Made by a program: the position numbers and the translations under genes. The notes under the pieces were generated by a model, which ran no database searches, was not told where the DNA came from, and saw only the letters and a program-made list of their open reading frames with translations. From positions 33,963 to 97,962 of the forward strand of contig CAZVQW010000013.1 of the NCBI GenBank assembly GCA_964629475.1: a stretch of 64,000 bases of DNA, written 5' to 3'. Shown here piece after piece: positions 9,637-17,478 of the stretch (positions are counted from its first letter, which is position 1; each line of letters opens with the position of its first letter). This stretch comes from SMWD01 sp964629475 (lineage in GTDB: Bacteria > Pseudomonadota > Gammaproteobacteria > Steroidobacterales > GCA-2729495).

Positions 9637-11165
9637 TCGGTCCCTTTGCGCAGCTCACGGAAGCGATACAGCTCCATGAGCCGATAACCCGTGTAGCGAC
9701 CGACGAGCAGCGTCGCGGCCAATACGAGCAGCAGCAACTCGGGAAATATAAATAACAGGTGTTTCGCCGTATCCAGATCCATGACGCCGTAACAGACGGC
9801 AGCCACGAACAGCGAACCCAGCCCTTGCTGAATCGCTTCGTGCGAACCACGCTCTTCCCAGACGACCGACATTCGCTCGATCGTCATGGCGAGGATGACC
9901 ATCGGGAACAACGCGACCGACAGACCGCTTTCGAAACCGAGCTGGTGGCTGATGATGCTCATAATCAGCATCAGTATGACGACGATGATGAGCACCGCGC
10001 TGAGGCGCGGCACGAGCAACAGGCGCAGACGCTCCAGGTAGAACCGAAACATCAGGCCCAGTGATACCAGCAGGACGAACCACAACGCACCCCAGAGCAG
10101 CTGGGTTTCGCGAAATGCGAGCGCAATCAGAACCGGCATGAAGGTGCCGAATGTCTGCACGCCGATCACATTACGCAACAGCACGACGACCAGCGCACCC
10201 AGCGGAATCAGCAACAAAACGCTGTATACGGCCTGAGTCTGGATCGGCAGTGAGAATAACGAGAACTTGGCGACCAGTGAATTGCGCTCATCGGAACGGC
10301 GCTGTGCAAGTTCGACCGGACTCGTGAAATCGCTTTTGACGGAAAAGCGTATGTCGACATCTGTACCGCCGTCGATGTCGAACAACGGATCGTCACCGGT
10401 CCACCACTGCAGGAAATTATCCGGCAACCCTTCCTTGCCGGTCAGCGGATCGAAATAAAGCCAGCGCGTACCGTCATGAATCTCGAGCCACGGGACAATC
10501 CGGGCCCGACGTTGCTGCTCCTGCAGGTAGATGCCGCGAATTGTCCGTGCGGGAATGCGCGCCGCCGCAAGCAAATCTGTTGCCGTGCGCGCAATTTGTG
10601 CGGCGGTTGGATCTACACCGACGAGAATCTCAACATTTTGATCGCGCCTCGGTTGCGACAGGCGCTTGAGCAACTCGACTGTAAATGAGCCCGGGTCGGC
10701 CGACTTGTCGCCGACATCCTCGATGAGCAGTTCCATCGCCGTGCGCAACGGTTCGCTCATACTCGGCTGCTCCGGAAACGGCGGTGTCGTGTCGCTCTCG
10801 ATCAGAGCCGGGTCCTTGTAGATCACAATGCGGTAATACAATGTCTGCACGCCACGCGCACGGCGCCGCGTCCACCGCACCTGCCGGCCACCGCTAACGT
10901 ATGCAGGAGTGTAGCCAAAGCCGCGCGACAGGTAATTTTCTTCGAGAATAGCGAACCCCGGGGTCAGGCCGGGTATATAGAGACTGGCCTTGATCGGACC
11001 CGGCCCCGCATCGAAACTAACCGTAACTTCGACGGTCCAGACCTGGGTCTCGGCGTCAGGTTGCGCCGGAAACCCGAGCACCTGCCACTTGAAAAAGAAT
11101 ATAGCACCGCCTGCGACGATCAACAGCGCCGCAATCAGAACAACTCTGTAGGCCCGGTCTTCCAT
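9633..11165 (-). CDS. Inactive transglutaminase-like domain fused to a seven-TM domain
   Basis: About 510 residues. One N-terminal membrane anchor (MEDRAYRVVLIAALLIVAGG) leads into a long periplasmic region with a transglutaminase-like fold (near PWLEIHDGTRWLYFDPLTG). A C-terminal block of about seven membrane helices starts near IQTQAVYSVLLLIPLG. The usual catalytic Cys is not evident, which fits the family description as inactive. I chose ATG 11165, one base after the pepP stop. A TTG at 11198, inside pepP with a close AGGA, is an alternative. The gene overlaps the ATP-grasp ligase by four bases, so the two almost certainly work together at the inner membrane. The process is unknown. Confidence 0.85.
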   Translation of the reverse strand: MEDRAYRVVLIAALLIVAGGAIFFFKWQVLGFPAQPDAETQVWTVEVTVSFDAGPGPIKASLYIPGLTPGFAILEENYLSRGFGYTPAYVSGGRQVRWTRRRARGVQTLYYRIVIYKDPALIESDTTPPFPEQPSMSEPLRTAMELLIEDVGDKSADPGSFTVELLKRLSQPRRDQNVEILVGVDPTAAQIARTATDLLAAARIPARTIRGIYLQEQQRRARIVPWLEIHDGTRWLYFDPLTGKEGLPDNFLQWWTGDDPLFDIDGGTDVDIRFSVKSDFTSPVELAQRRSDERNSLVAKFSLFSLPIQTQAVYSVLLLIPLGALVVVLLRNVIGVQTFGTFMPVLIALAFRETQLLWGALWFVLLVSLGLMFRFYLERLRLLLVPRLSAVLIIVVILMLIMSIISHQLGFESGLSVALFPMVILAMTIERMSVVWEERGSHEAIQQGLGSLFVAAVCYGVMDLDTAKHLLFIFPELLLLVLAATLLVGRYTGYRLMELYRFRELRKGTD

Positions 11166-11166
11166 A

Positions 11167-12480
11167 TCATTGTGCGATGGCGCCAACCAGTGTTTCAATG
11201 TCCTGCGCTCGGCGCGGCAGATCTTTCGTCAACACATCATGCCCGTCCCGGGTCACGACGACATCATCCTCGATGCGTATACCAATCCCCCACCAGCGCT
11301 TCGCGACACCGCGGCTGCGCTCGGCGACATAGATGCCCGGCTCGACTGTCAGCACCATGCCCGGCTCGAGCAATCGCCAATGATCCGCAACCTTGTAATC
11401 GCCGACATCGTGCACATCCATGCCAAGCCAGTGACCGGTGCGGTGCATGAAGAAACGTCGATAGGCACCCTCCTTGATCAGGGTCGTCAGCCGCCCCTTG
11501 AGCAAGCCGAGATCACGCAGACCGCGTGTAACGACCTTGACCGCCGCCTCATGCGACTCATTCCAGTGCCGACCCGGCTCAATCATGGCCAACGCCGCCT
11601 CCTGAGCCTCGAGCACGACATCATAAAGGGCGCGCTGCTCGGTCGAAAATTTCCCATTGACCGGAAACGTACGCGTCACATCGGAGGCATAGTTCTCAAA
11701 CTCACAACCGATATCGATCAACACGAGATCACCGTCCTGCATCTGCCGATTGTTGCTGATGTAGTGCAGAGTACAAGCGTTCGGACCCGAACCTACAATC
11801 GGCAAATAGGCCATACGCATGTCATGACGCCGAAATTCATGCTGAAACTCTGCCTCGATCTCGTATTCATACATTCCCGGATGACAAATGCCCATCGCGC
11901 GCTTATGAGCACGGGCCGCGATCCTGGCCGCCTTGCGCATCGCGCTGATTTCGGCCCGGCTCTTATAAAGGCGCAGATCGTGCAGCATGTGATCGAGCGC
12001 AATAAATTCATCAGGCGTGTGATCGGAAGAACTGCCCTTGCTGCGCAATGACGTGACCCAGCCGATCAGCGTCTGATCGAAATCCGGGTATGTACCGATA
12101 GAATAATAAACACGTTCACATTGCTCGATGATACCCGGCAGAATTTCATCGATATCGGCAATGGGAAACGCATCGTCCGCCCCGATCTCGGCAACCGCAT
12201 CGCCGGTGCCGGCCAATTTGCCATGCCAGATTTCCTGCTCTGCATCACGTTCTCGACAAAAAAGCAGGAACTCACCATCGGCACGCCCCGGCACCAGCAC
12301 GGCAACGGCATCGGGTTCGTTGAAGCCGGTCAGGTAATAAAAATCGCTGTCCTGGCGAAAATCATACTCGACATCCCGATTTCGATATCTCTTCTGTGCA
12401 GCCGGCAACACGGCAACACCACCCTTGCCGATCATGCGCATCAGTTGGCGCCTGCGCCTGACAAACTCTCTCTGATTCAA
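11167..12480 (-). CDS. pepP: Xaa-Pro aminopeptidase P (M24B)
   Basis: 437 residues, against about 441 in E. coli. It removes N-terminal residues ahead of proline. The dinuclear metal site is visible: LIDIGCEFENYASDVTRT (two Asp), HRTGHWLGMDVHDVG (His), VEPGIYV (Glu) and IRIEDDVVV (Glu). The frame is open further upstream, but the family N-terminus (NQREFVRRRRQLM) begins at TTG 12480. A GAGGA site precedes it and overlaps the end of ygfB. The ygfB-pepP order is conserved in gammaproteobacteria; ubiH/ubiI, which commonly follow, are missing. Confidence 0.95.
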   Translation of the reverse strand: MNQREFVRRRRQLMRMIGKGGVAVLPAAQKRYRNRDVEYDFRQDSDFYYLTGFNEPDAVAVLVPGRADGEFLLFCRERDAEQEIWHGKLAGTGDAVAEIGADDAFPIADIDEILPGIIEQCERVYYSIGTYPDFDQTLIGWVTSLRSKGSSSDHTPDEFIALDHMLHDLRLYKSRAEISAMRKAARIAARAHKRAMGICHPGMYEYEIEAEFQHEFRRHDMRMAYLPIVGSGPNACTLHYISNNRQMQDGDLVLIDIGCEFENYASDVTRTFPVNGKFSTEQRALYDVVLEAQEAALAMIEPGRHWNESHEAAVKVVTRGLRDLGLLKGRLTTLIKEGAYRRFFMHRTGHWLGMDVHDVGDYKVADHWRLLEPGMVLTVEPGIYVAERSRGVAKRWWGIGIRIEDDVVVTRDGHDVLTKDLPRRAQDIETLVGAIAQ

Positions 12481-12490
12481 GCCCGGGTCC

Positions 12491-13063
12491 TCAATGGTGC
12501 TGTTTGCCGCTCGATGAGTTGCGAACCCGATGCAGCTCTTCATACGCAAGTTGCACGCTAACCCGGACAAACTCGACGAGTTCCATGTACGCAGCCTCGG
12601 CTTCGGCCTCAGTTTCATCAGCGGAGAAGACGGCGCGGGTAATCTCACTGAAATCGGTGATGATTTCGCGCGTCACGCCCTCAGCCAGCAGCTGATTATT
12701 CGCTCCCGAGTCACTGCCGGCACCGAGCCCATGCATGAACCCCTGACACCAGAGCCCGAGGCTCTCGGCACGCACTTCGAGCGAATCGTCGTCGGACGGC
12801 AACAACAGCACAAGCTCCATATTGCCTGTATCCAGGGCTTTCCATGTCATCGTGGCCAACGATTGCAGCACGTCGCGCAAATCATCTTTTACATGGTCCG
12901 TCTCGGCGATAATTGATCCGGCCCATGCCGGGCCGGCATCGACGCCCATGACACAGGCCAGGCCGCAAAACTCACCGTGAAACTCGGCCGGCTCGCCGAG
13001 CGAGCCCGAGTTCCGCAACGCTGCCTCGACTTCGGCAAAATCCGGTTCTGACGGACGACTCAT
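12491..13063 (-). CDS. UPF0149 (YgfB/YecA) family protein
   Basis: 190 residues. The N-terminus with EFHGEFCGLACVMG and the central WCQGFMHGLGA are signatures of the UPF0149 family. It is cytoplasmic, with no signal or membrane segments. The position directly upstream of pepP and divergent from zapA matches E. coli ygfB. Its stop lies 10 bases before the pepP TTG, so the genes share a transcript. The family's molecular role is poorly defined. Confidence 0.92.
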   Translation of the reverse strand: MSRPSEPDFAEVEAALRNSGSLGEPAEFHGEFCGLACVMGVDAGPAWAGSIIAETDHVKDDLRDVLQSLATMTWKALDTGNMELVLLLPSDDDSLEVRAESLGLWCQGFMHGLGAGSDSGANNQLLAEGVTREIITDFSEITRAVFSADETEAEAEAAYMELVEFVRVSVQLAYEELHRVRNSSSGKQHH

Positions 13064-13222
13064 ATGACTACCGGTTTCCGGTGCATTGTTAGCTTATTGG
13101 GTCTGGCCCAACCTCTGTATAAGGACTGAATGTACGGCATCCCCGGCAGCCGACTACCGGAATTCTCTGGTGTGGGCGCGTCCTGAGAGCGAATTCTAGC
13201 ACTCCGTCCGGCCACTGCACAT

Positions 13223-13252
13223 TTGACCGTACCGCGCTACAGACACTATATT
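13223..13252 (+). promoter_or_regulatory. Sigma-70-type promoter for the ZapB-like/zapA pair
   Basis: A -35 box TTGACC (13223-13228) and a -10 box TATATT (13247-13252) are separated by 18 bases. A start site 6-7 bases after the -10 box would fall at or within a base of the ATG at 13259, so the transcript would be leaderless or nearly so. No ribosome binding site is visible ahead of that ATG, which agrees. Confidence 0.6.
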
Positions 13253-13258
13253 GGCCGT

Positions 13259-13489
13259 ATGGCAGCTAAAAATGACAAGAGCTTTTCCAAGGAACTACAG
13301 CGTCTCGAGCGGCGTCTCGACGAACTGGTCGTAATCACAAGCCAGCTCAAGGATGAAAATAACTCGCTGAAACAACGCCAGGATGCGCTGATTGGTGAGC
13401 GCGCTACCCTTTTACAGAAAAATGAGCAGGTTCGGGTTCGCGTCGAAGCGATGATTGGCCGGCTCAAAGCGATGGAGCATGGTTCATGA
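13259..13489 (+). CDS. Small coiled-coil protein, TIGR02449/ZapB-like
   Basis: 76 residues, almost entirely coiled coil (LQRLERRLDELVVITSQL, then LKDENNSLKQRQDAL and a third heptad run). Members of this family sit directly before zapA in many gammaproteobacteria, and a role as a Z-ring accessory is inferred from that. I start at ATG 13259 rather than an upstream TTG because the conserved part begins at MAAKNDK. Its stop overlaps the zapA ATG (ATGA), indicating coupled translation. Confidence 0.85.
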   Translation: MAAKNDKSFSKELQRLERRLDELVVITSQLKDENNSLKQRQDALIGERATLLQKNEQVRVRVEAMIGRLKAMEHGS

Positions 13490-13800
13490 GCGAGATGTTC
13501 GCACACGTCAATATCAAGATACTGGAAAAGGAATACCAGATATCCTGCCCCGCCGAGGAGCGAAAATCACTTATCGACTCGGCGGAATTACTGAACAACA
13601 AGATGCGCGAAATTCGCGACAGCGGCAAAGTCGTCGGGCTCGACAGAATAGCGGTTATGGCCGCATTGAACCTGGCCAATGAGCTGATCGGCGCCGGGGA
13701 TGTCACCACCCATCTTGAAAAAAAGGTCAAACCCAAAGTCGTTCAGATGCGTGAACGCATCGAATCGGCGCTGCAATCCGGCAAGCAACTCGAACTGTAG
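13486..13800 (+). CDS. zapA: Cell division protein ZapA
   Basis: 104 residues. The N-terminal domain contains VNIKILEKEYQISCPAEE, followed by a C-terminal coiled coil. ZapA cross-links FtsZ protofilaments at the division ring. It overlaps the preceding coiled-coil gene by four bases and is followed by 6S RNA and ygfA, the same order as in E. coli. Identification is secure. Confidence 0.94.
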   Translation: MSEMFAHVNIKILEKEYQISCPAEERKSLIDSAELLNNKMREIRDSGKVVGLDRIAVMAALNLANELIGAGDVTTHLEKKVKPKVVQMRERIESALQSGKQLEL

Positions 13801-13881
13801 CAAGCGCTCTCCTTCTGTCGACTGCGTAGTTTGCAGCTGAAAAAAGGCCTTTCGTCTCATTTTTCACCTGCTGCTTGCGGG

Positions 13882-13887
13882 TATAAT
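13882..13887 (+). promoter_or_regulatory. -10 element of the 6S RNA promoter
   Basis: A perfect TATAAT preceded by TGCGGG. There is no convincing -35 hexamer at the usual spacing. It lies 6-8 bases before the expected 5' end of 6S RNA. Confidence 0.6.
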
Positions 13888-13892
13888 CCTTA

Positions 13893-14088
13893 CCTGGTTC
13901 CTCCTGCAGTGTTCGAGCCAGGCCCGGAAGACTTTCGACCCTAACTTTCAGATTGGGATCAATAGTCTGTCGACAGCTTTGTGCATAACCGCTGCAAGCG
14001 GATAGCCTGCTCTGTCACGGCTGATCCCACCTTCCGCTCTGGTTCGAGGGCAAGTGGTCTGTCACGGCACATGCGGGAGGAGCTTCTT
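13893..14088 (+). ncRNA. ssrS: 6S RNA
   Basis: It lies between zapA and ygfA, the classic ssrS position. The 5' segment GGUUCCUCCUGCA (about 13896-13908) can pair over about 13 bp, including GU pairs, with the 3' segment UGCGGGAGGAGCU, forming the closing stem. A long internally paired arm around a large bubble fills the middle. The length (about 190-200 nt) is right. 6S RNA binds sigma-70 holoenzyme as a promoter mimic in stationary phase. Ends are approximate; a covariance-model search would fix them. Confidence 0.85.
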
Positions 14089-14130
14089 TAAATTTACAGT
14101 CACGAATCAATCGAATACTGATATTGCACC

Positions 14131-14706
14131 ATGAACAATGCATCGATTCGTGACACGATCAAAGCACAAAGAAACACGCTGTCTCCCGACGATATAGCCG
14201 ACGCATCAATCGAGATTTCGCGTCGCTTGTGGAGCCTGCCCGTGCTGTCCCGCGCTCGCCGTATTGCCTGTTACTTCCCGGTTGGAGGTGAAATCGATTG
14301 CAGATTCTTTGTCACTGCAGCATGGCAACGCGGCCGCACCACGCTGTTGCCGATGTTAAACGGCCTGGAACTCAGGTTTTCGACTTACGACTCCAAGTCA
14401 GTTTTTTTGCGCAATCGATACGATATTCCGGAGCCGACCGGCAAAAATTTGCAGATCAAAAGGCCTCAGGAAATTGACGTTGTACTCGTGCCACTCGTCG
14501 CCTTCGACACCATTGGTAACCGAATCGGCATGGGCGGTGGTTACTACGATCGAAGTTTTCGTTTCATGCGCAACCGTACAACATGGCATCGGCCAACACT
14601 CATCGGGCTTGCGCATGACTTCCAGAAAGTCCCGCTAATAAAGGCGCACAGCTGGGATATCCCTTTGCAATTCGTGGTTACAGAAAAAAGTATTTACAGG
14701 TTCTAG
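14131..14706 (+). CDS. ygfA: 5-formyltetrahydrofolate cyclo-ligase (YgfA)
   Basis: 191 residues. The ATP/Mg-binding motif GMGGGYYDRSF and the N-terminal RDTIKAQRNTLS are typical of the family. It converts 5-formyl-THF to 5,10-methenyl-THF with ATP, returning an inhibitory folate made by SHMT to the active pool. It sits immediately after 6S RNA, as in E. coli, where the two are co-transcribed. This links functionally to the gcv genes nearby. Confidence 0.95.
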   Translation: MNNASIRDTIKAQRNTLSPDDIADASIEISRRLWSLPVLSRARRIACYFPVGGEIDCRFFVTAAWQRGRTTLLPMLNGLELRFSTYDSKSVFLRNRYDIPEPTGKNLQIKRPQEIDVVLVPLVAFDTIGNRIGMGGGYYDRSFRFMRNRTTWHRPTLIGLAHDFQKVPLIKAHSWDIPLQFVVTEKSIYRF

Positions 14707-14910
14707 TTCTTCCACGACCTTGCACAATAATTTGCGAGGGACGAGCTTGAGACATCGATCACACTATTGCAGCCTCCGGAGTTCGAATCGGTGAAAACAC
14801 GAATAAAGTAACGAAAAACTCCTTCCGGCAATGGGATATTGATTTACTAGCATTTTGTTTTCTTATGTATATACTCGGGTCCGGTTATCCCCGACACGGA
14901 GACTATTACT

Positions 14911-15258
14911 ATGGCTGCATCAAGAAAGAAAGTTTCGCGAAAGAAAGCGAAGCGTAAGGTTGCAAAGAAGCGCAAGGTAGTGCGCAAGAAAAAGGTAACG
15001 CGTAAGAAAGTTACCAGAAAGAAAGCCAAGAAAAAGGCTAAGCGTAAAGTAAAGAAGAAAGCCAAGCGCAAGGTGAAGAGAAANNNNNNNNNNNNNNNNN
15101 NNNNNNNNNNNNNNNNNNNNNNNNNNNNNNNNNNNNNNNNNNNNNNNNNNNNNNNNNNNNNNNNNNNNNNNNNNNNNNNNNNNAAGAAGAAAGCCAAGCG
15201 CAAGGTGAAGAGAAAAGCCAAGCGTAAGGTGAAGAGAAAAGCATCGCGCAGACGTTAG
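14911..15258 (+). CDS. Lysine/arginine-rich histone H1-like protein, interrupted by assembly gap
   Basis: The visible ends are almost pure Lys, Arg, Val, Ala and Thr in short repeats (KKAKRKVKR units) and end in KASRRR. Such proteins bind DNA nonspecifically in some gammaproteobacteria (H1-like/AlgP-type proteins). An 'ACGGAGA' site lies ahead of the ATG. 100 Ns fall inside the repeat, and the same 32-base segment flanks the gap on both sides, so the real length is unknown. The frame happens to be kept across the gap, but this means nothing if the gap size is arbitrary. Gene identity as a basic repeat protein is clear; full length is not. Confidence 0.75.
   Translation: MAASRKKVSRKKAKRKVAKKRKVVRKKKVTRKKVTRKKAKKKAKRKVKKKAKRKVKRXXXXXXXXXXXXXXXXXXXXXXXXXXXXXXXXXXKKKAKRKVKRKAKRKVKRKASRRR
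15084..15183. other. Assembly gap (100 Ns)
   Basis: Exactly 100 N bases inside the Lys/Arg repeat gene, a conventional placeholder for unknown length. Identical repeat sequence on both sides suggests that the assembler could not resolve the tandem repeat. Confidence 0.95.
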
Positions 15259-15293
15259 AGTCTGCGCAGACTCCCGAAGGGAGTATGCGAAAG

Positions 15294-15320
15294 AATATGC
15301 CCGCCTCTGGCGGGCATATT
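15294..15320 (+). terminator. Hairpin terminator after the histone H1-like gene
   Basis: A perfect 12-bp stem (AATATGCCCGCC / GGCGGGCATATT) with a 3-base loop, 36 bases after the stop. The following T tract is short and mixed. A smaller hairpin (ACTCCC-GAA-GGGAGT) lies just before it. It would separate this gene from rpiA. Confidence 0.65.
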
Positions 15321-15434
15321 TCTATCTGGCATAAGCGTTTACACATTGGCCAGCAGCGGGAAGCTAAATCTTTCCACATATGGCTATAATCTGAAGCGCT
15401 TTCTGGGGATCGACAACAAGCCGGGGTACCGCTC

Positions 15435-16103
15435 ATGCATCATGGGGAAAAAAAGCAACTTGCCGCCCAGGCGGCACTGCAATGCATAAAACCCGGAATG
15501 GTCCTCGGTATCGGTACCGGATCCACCATCAATTATCTCATCGACGAATTGCCCGCATTTCGCAATCAGCTGGATGCCATTGTCGTCAGTTCGCAGGCTA
15601 CCGAAGCACGCCTGAAGAAACTGGATTTTGAAATCACGCCGCTCAATCAGGCCGGCAACCTGGATTTGTATATAGACGGCGCCGATGAAGCCAACAAGCA
15701 CTTCCACCTGATCAAGGGCGGCGGCGGTGCATTGACGCGTGAAAAAATCCTGGCCGCGGCAGCTCGCGAATTTGTCTGCATCATCGACGACTCGAAATGG
15801 GTCGGCGTACTCGGCGCATTCCCGCTACCCGTCGAGGTCATCCCGATGGCGCGCTCCTATGTTTCACGGCAATTCGTCAAGAACCGCGGCCAGCCGATAC
15901 TACGCCAGGATTTCATCACCGATAACGGCAACGAAATTATCGATGTCTACAACCTGCAGATAACGAATCCAATCGAAATGGAAAATCGTTTCAACCAGAT
16001 CCCGGGCATAGTAACTGTCGGTATCTTCGCCCAACGCCCCGCCGACCGAATCCTGATGGCATCGGAAGACGGCGTGCAGGAAATGACGAGAAAATACGGC
16101 TAA
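15435..16103 (+). CDS. rpiA: Ribose-5-phosphate isomerase A
   Basis: 222 residues. The substrate loop GIGTGSTINYLIDEL, the DGADEAN motif and the KGGGGALTREKI segment with the catalytic Glu/Lys are present. It interconverts ribose-5-phosphate and ribulose-5-phosphate in the pentose phosphate pathway. Length and motifs match the family (E. coli 219 residues). rpe, the partner epimerase, lies 3 kb away. Identification is secure. Confidence 0.96.
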   Translation: MHHGEKKQLAAQAALQCIKPGMVLGIGTGSTINYLIDELPAFRNQLDAIVVSSQATEARLKKLDFEITPLNQAGNLDLYIDGADEANKHFHLIKGGGGALTREKILAAAAREFVCIIDDSKWVGVLGAFPLPVEVIPMARSYVSRQFVKNRGQPILRQDFITDNGNEIIDVYNLQITNPIEMENRFNQIPGIVTVGIFAQRPADRILMASEDGVQEMTRKYG

Positions 16104-16175
16104 ACAGTACCTGGACGCCGCTGTCTTCTACCAGCCAAACTCAAACCCCTAAGCCCGCGCAGCGGGCATGGTGTT

Positions 16176-16279
16176 GATGTACAGAAAAATGGTGTCTGGC
16201 ACCAATTTCTACTCCCAGAATTAATGTATTGCCTCATGTTTAATAGAAATTGGTGCCAGACACCATTTTTCTGTACATC
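16176..16279. repeat. Long inverted repeat with perfect 36-bp arms
   Basis: The left arm (16176-16211) and right arm (16244-16279) are perfect complements over 36 bases around a 32-base loop. The core of each arm is GGTGTCTGGCACC, itself nearly palindromic. The same type of core appears in the palindrome at 25586-25614. It lies between convergent rpiA and tRNA-Gln. It looks like a REP/REPIN-type or MITE-like element; no transposase is nearby. Confidence 0.85.
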
Positions 16280-16314
16280 GGCGCCATTTAACAAGCGGGA
16301 CCAGGGTCCCCCAC

Positions 16315-16353
16315 CAACAAAAAAGGGCCTGCGCTTCGCGGGCCCTTTTTTGT
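16315..16353 (-). terminator. Intrinsic terminator of tRNA-Gln
   Basis: Directly after the tRNA on the minus strand, a GC-rich stem (GGGCCCGCG / CGCAGGCCC, one mismatch) is followed by a run of six Ts. The flanking A and T tracts extend the stem, so it could also act on rightward transcripts from rpiA. Confidence 0.85.
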
Positions 16354-16427
16354 TGGCTGGGGGACCAGGATTCGAACCTGGGTTGGCGGAGTCAGAGTCC
16401 GCAGTCCTACCGCTAGACGATCCCCCA
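16354..16427 (-). tRNA. tRNA-Gln (anticodon CTG)
   Basis: Read on the minus strand it folds as a cloverleaf. The acceptor is TGGGGGA/TCCCCCA, the D arm contains AGCGGTAGGA, and the anticodon stem GCGGA/TCCGC encloses the loop CTCTGAC with anticodon CTG. The T arm contains GGTTCGAATCC. A discriminator G and an encoded CCA follow. The anticodon reads CAG glutamine codons. Confidence 0.95.
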
Positions 16428-16464
16428 AACGTTCCGACTGCCGGCTGTACCGGAGTACGCCGGG

Positions 16465-16857
16465 TTAACGCTTCGAGTACTGCGTCGCGCGGCGTGCCTT
16501 GCGCAGGCCCACTTTCTTGCGCTCGACTTCACGGGCATCACGAGTGACGAATCCGGCTTTACGCAAACTCGGTCGCAGACTTTCATCATAGGCCATCAGC
16601 GCGCGGGTCAAACCATGACGAATCGCACCGGCCTGACCGGTCGTACCACCACCCTGCACACGGACGGTCATGTCGAACTTGTCGCCAAGTTCGGTCAGAT
16701 CGAACGGCTGGCGCACGATCATGCGTGCTGTCTTACGCCCGAAAAATGAATCAAGCGGCTTCTCGTTGACCGTAATGCTGCCGTTACCAGGGCGCAGATA
16801 GACTCGTGCGATTGAGGACTTGCGTCGGCCAGTGCCGTAAAAAATATCGGTTGCCAT
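16465..16857 (-). CDS. rpsI: Small ribosomal subunit protein uS9
   Basis: 130 residues, starting ATDIFYGTGRRKSSIARVYL and ending in the basic tail KARRATQYSKR, whose last residues reach the decoding site of the 30S subunit. It follows rplM by 40 bases in the universal rplM-rpsI operon. Identification is secure. Confidence 0.98.
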   Translation of the reverse strand: MATDIFYGTGRRKSSIARVYLRPGNGSITVNEKPLDSFFGRKTARMIVRQPFDLTELGDKFDMTVRVQGGGTTGQAGAIRHGLTRALMAYDESLRPSLRKAGFVTRDAREVERKKVGLRKARRATQYSKR

Positions 16858-16897
16858 AAATAATTATCCGTTCAGATTTCCCGATCAGGTTTCCCGA

Positions 16898-17326
16898 TCA
16901 GATTTCCAATAACTTCGGCTGCTGGGCCGTATGGTCGTGATCGGGTCCACCGTAGACCCGCAATTTCCTGAGCATCGCGGCACCGAGCTTGTTCTTCGGC
17001 AGCATGCCCTTGACGGCTTTCTTGATGACGAGCTCCGGTGACTTGGCCATCAAGTCCTCGAGACTGATCGACTTCAGGTTGCCAATGTACCCGGTGTGAT
17101 GATGGTATATCTTGTCCTTGAGCTTATTGCCGGTCACGCGAATCTTGGCCGCGTTGACAACAACGATGTAGTCGCCGGTATCGACATGCGGTGTATAGGT
17201 TGGCTTGTGCTTGCCGCGCAGGCGCAAGGCGATCTCAGTCGCCAGACGGCCGAGCGTGCGGCCACTGGCGTCAACCAGGTACCAGTCATGTTCGACTTCA
17301 GCGGGCTTGGCAGAAAAGGTACTCAT
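16898..17326 (-). CDS. rplM: Large ribosomal subunit protein uL13
   Basis: 142 residues, the standard length. The segments DWYLVDASGRTLGRLATEIA and GMLPKNKLGAAMLRKLRVY are typical. It is an early 50S assembly protein and the first gene of the rplM-rpsI operon. Identification is secure. Confidence 0.98.
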   Translation of the reverse strand: MSTFSAKPAEVEHDWYLVDASGRTLGRLATEIALRLRGKHKPTYTPHVDTGDYIVVVNAAKIRVTGNKLKDKIYHHHTGYIGNLKSISLEDLMAKSPELVIKKAVKGMLPKNKLGAAMLRKLRVYGGPDHDHTAQQPKLLEI

Positions 17327-17478
17327 TATTGTTAAATCCGTTTGTGCGCCCCACTGTGGGCGGAATAGGCGCGGAAAAGGCGGCGATTTTACTGGCGTCG
17401 CCCGGGTTTTTCAATGATTTACCGGAAGTAGCGTCCAACCCGGAGAAAATACGGCTCTTTCCGGGCCGGGGCACCGCA

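Noticed and set aside
11170..12051. 293-residue plus-strand frame opposite pepP
   Set aside because: Antisense shadow of pepP, whose metal site is intact.
15084..15183. Continuous reading frame through the gap
   Set aside because: 100 Ns is a placeholder; frame agreement on both sides says nothing about the real length.
14847..15436. Minus-strand frames across the Ns
   Set aside because: They consist of Phe/Leu/Arg or Ser/Cys repeats that are antisense to the Lys/Arg repeat gene.
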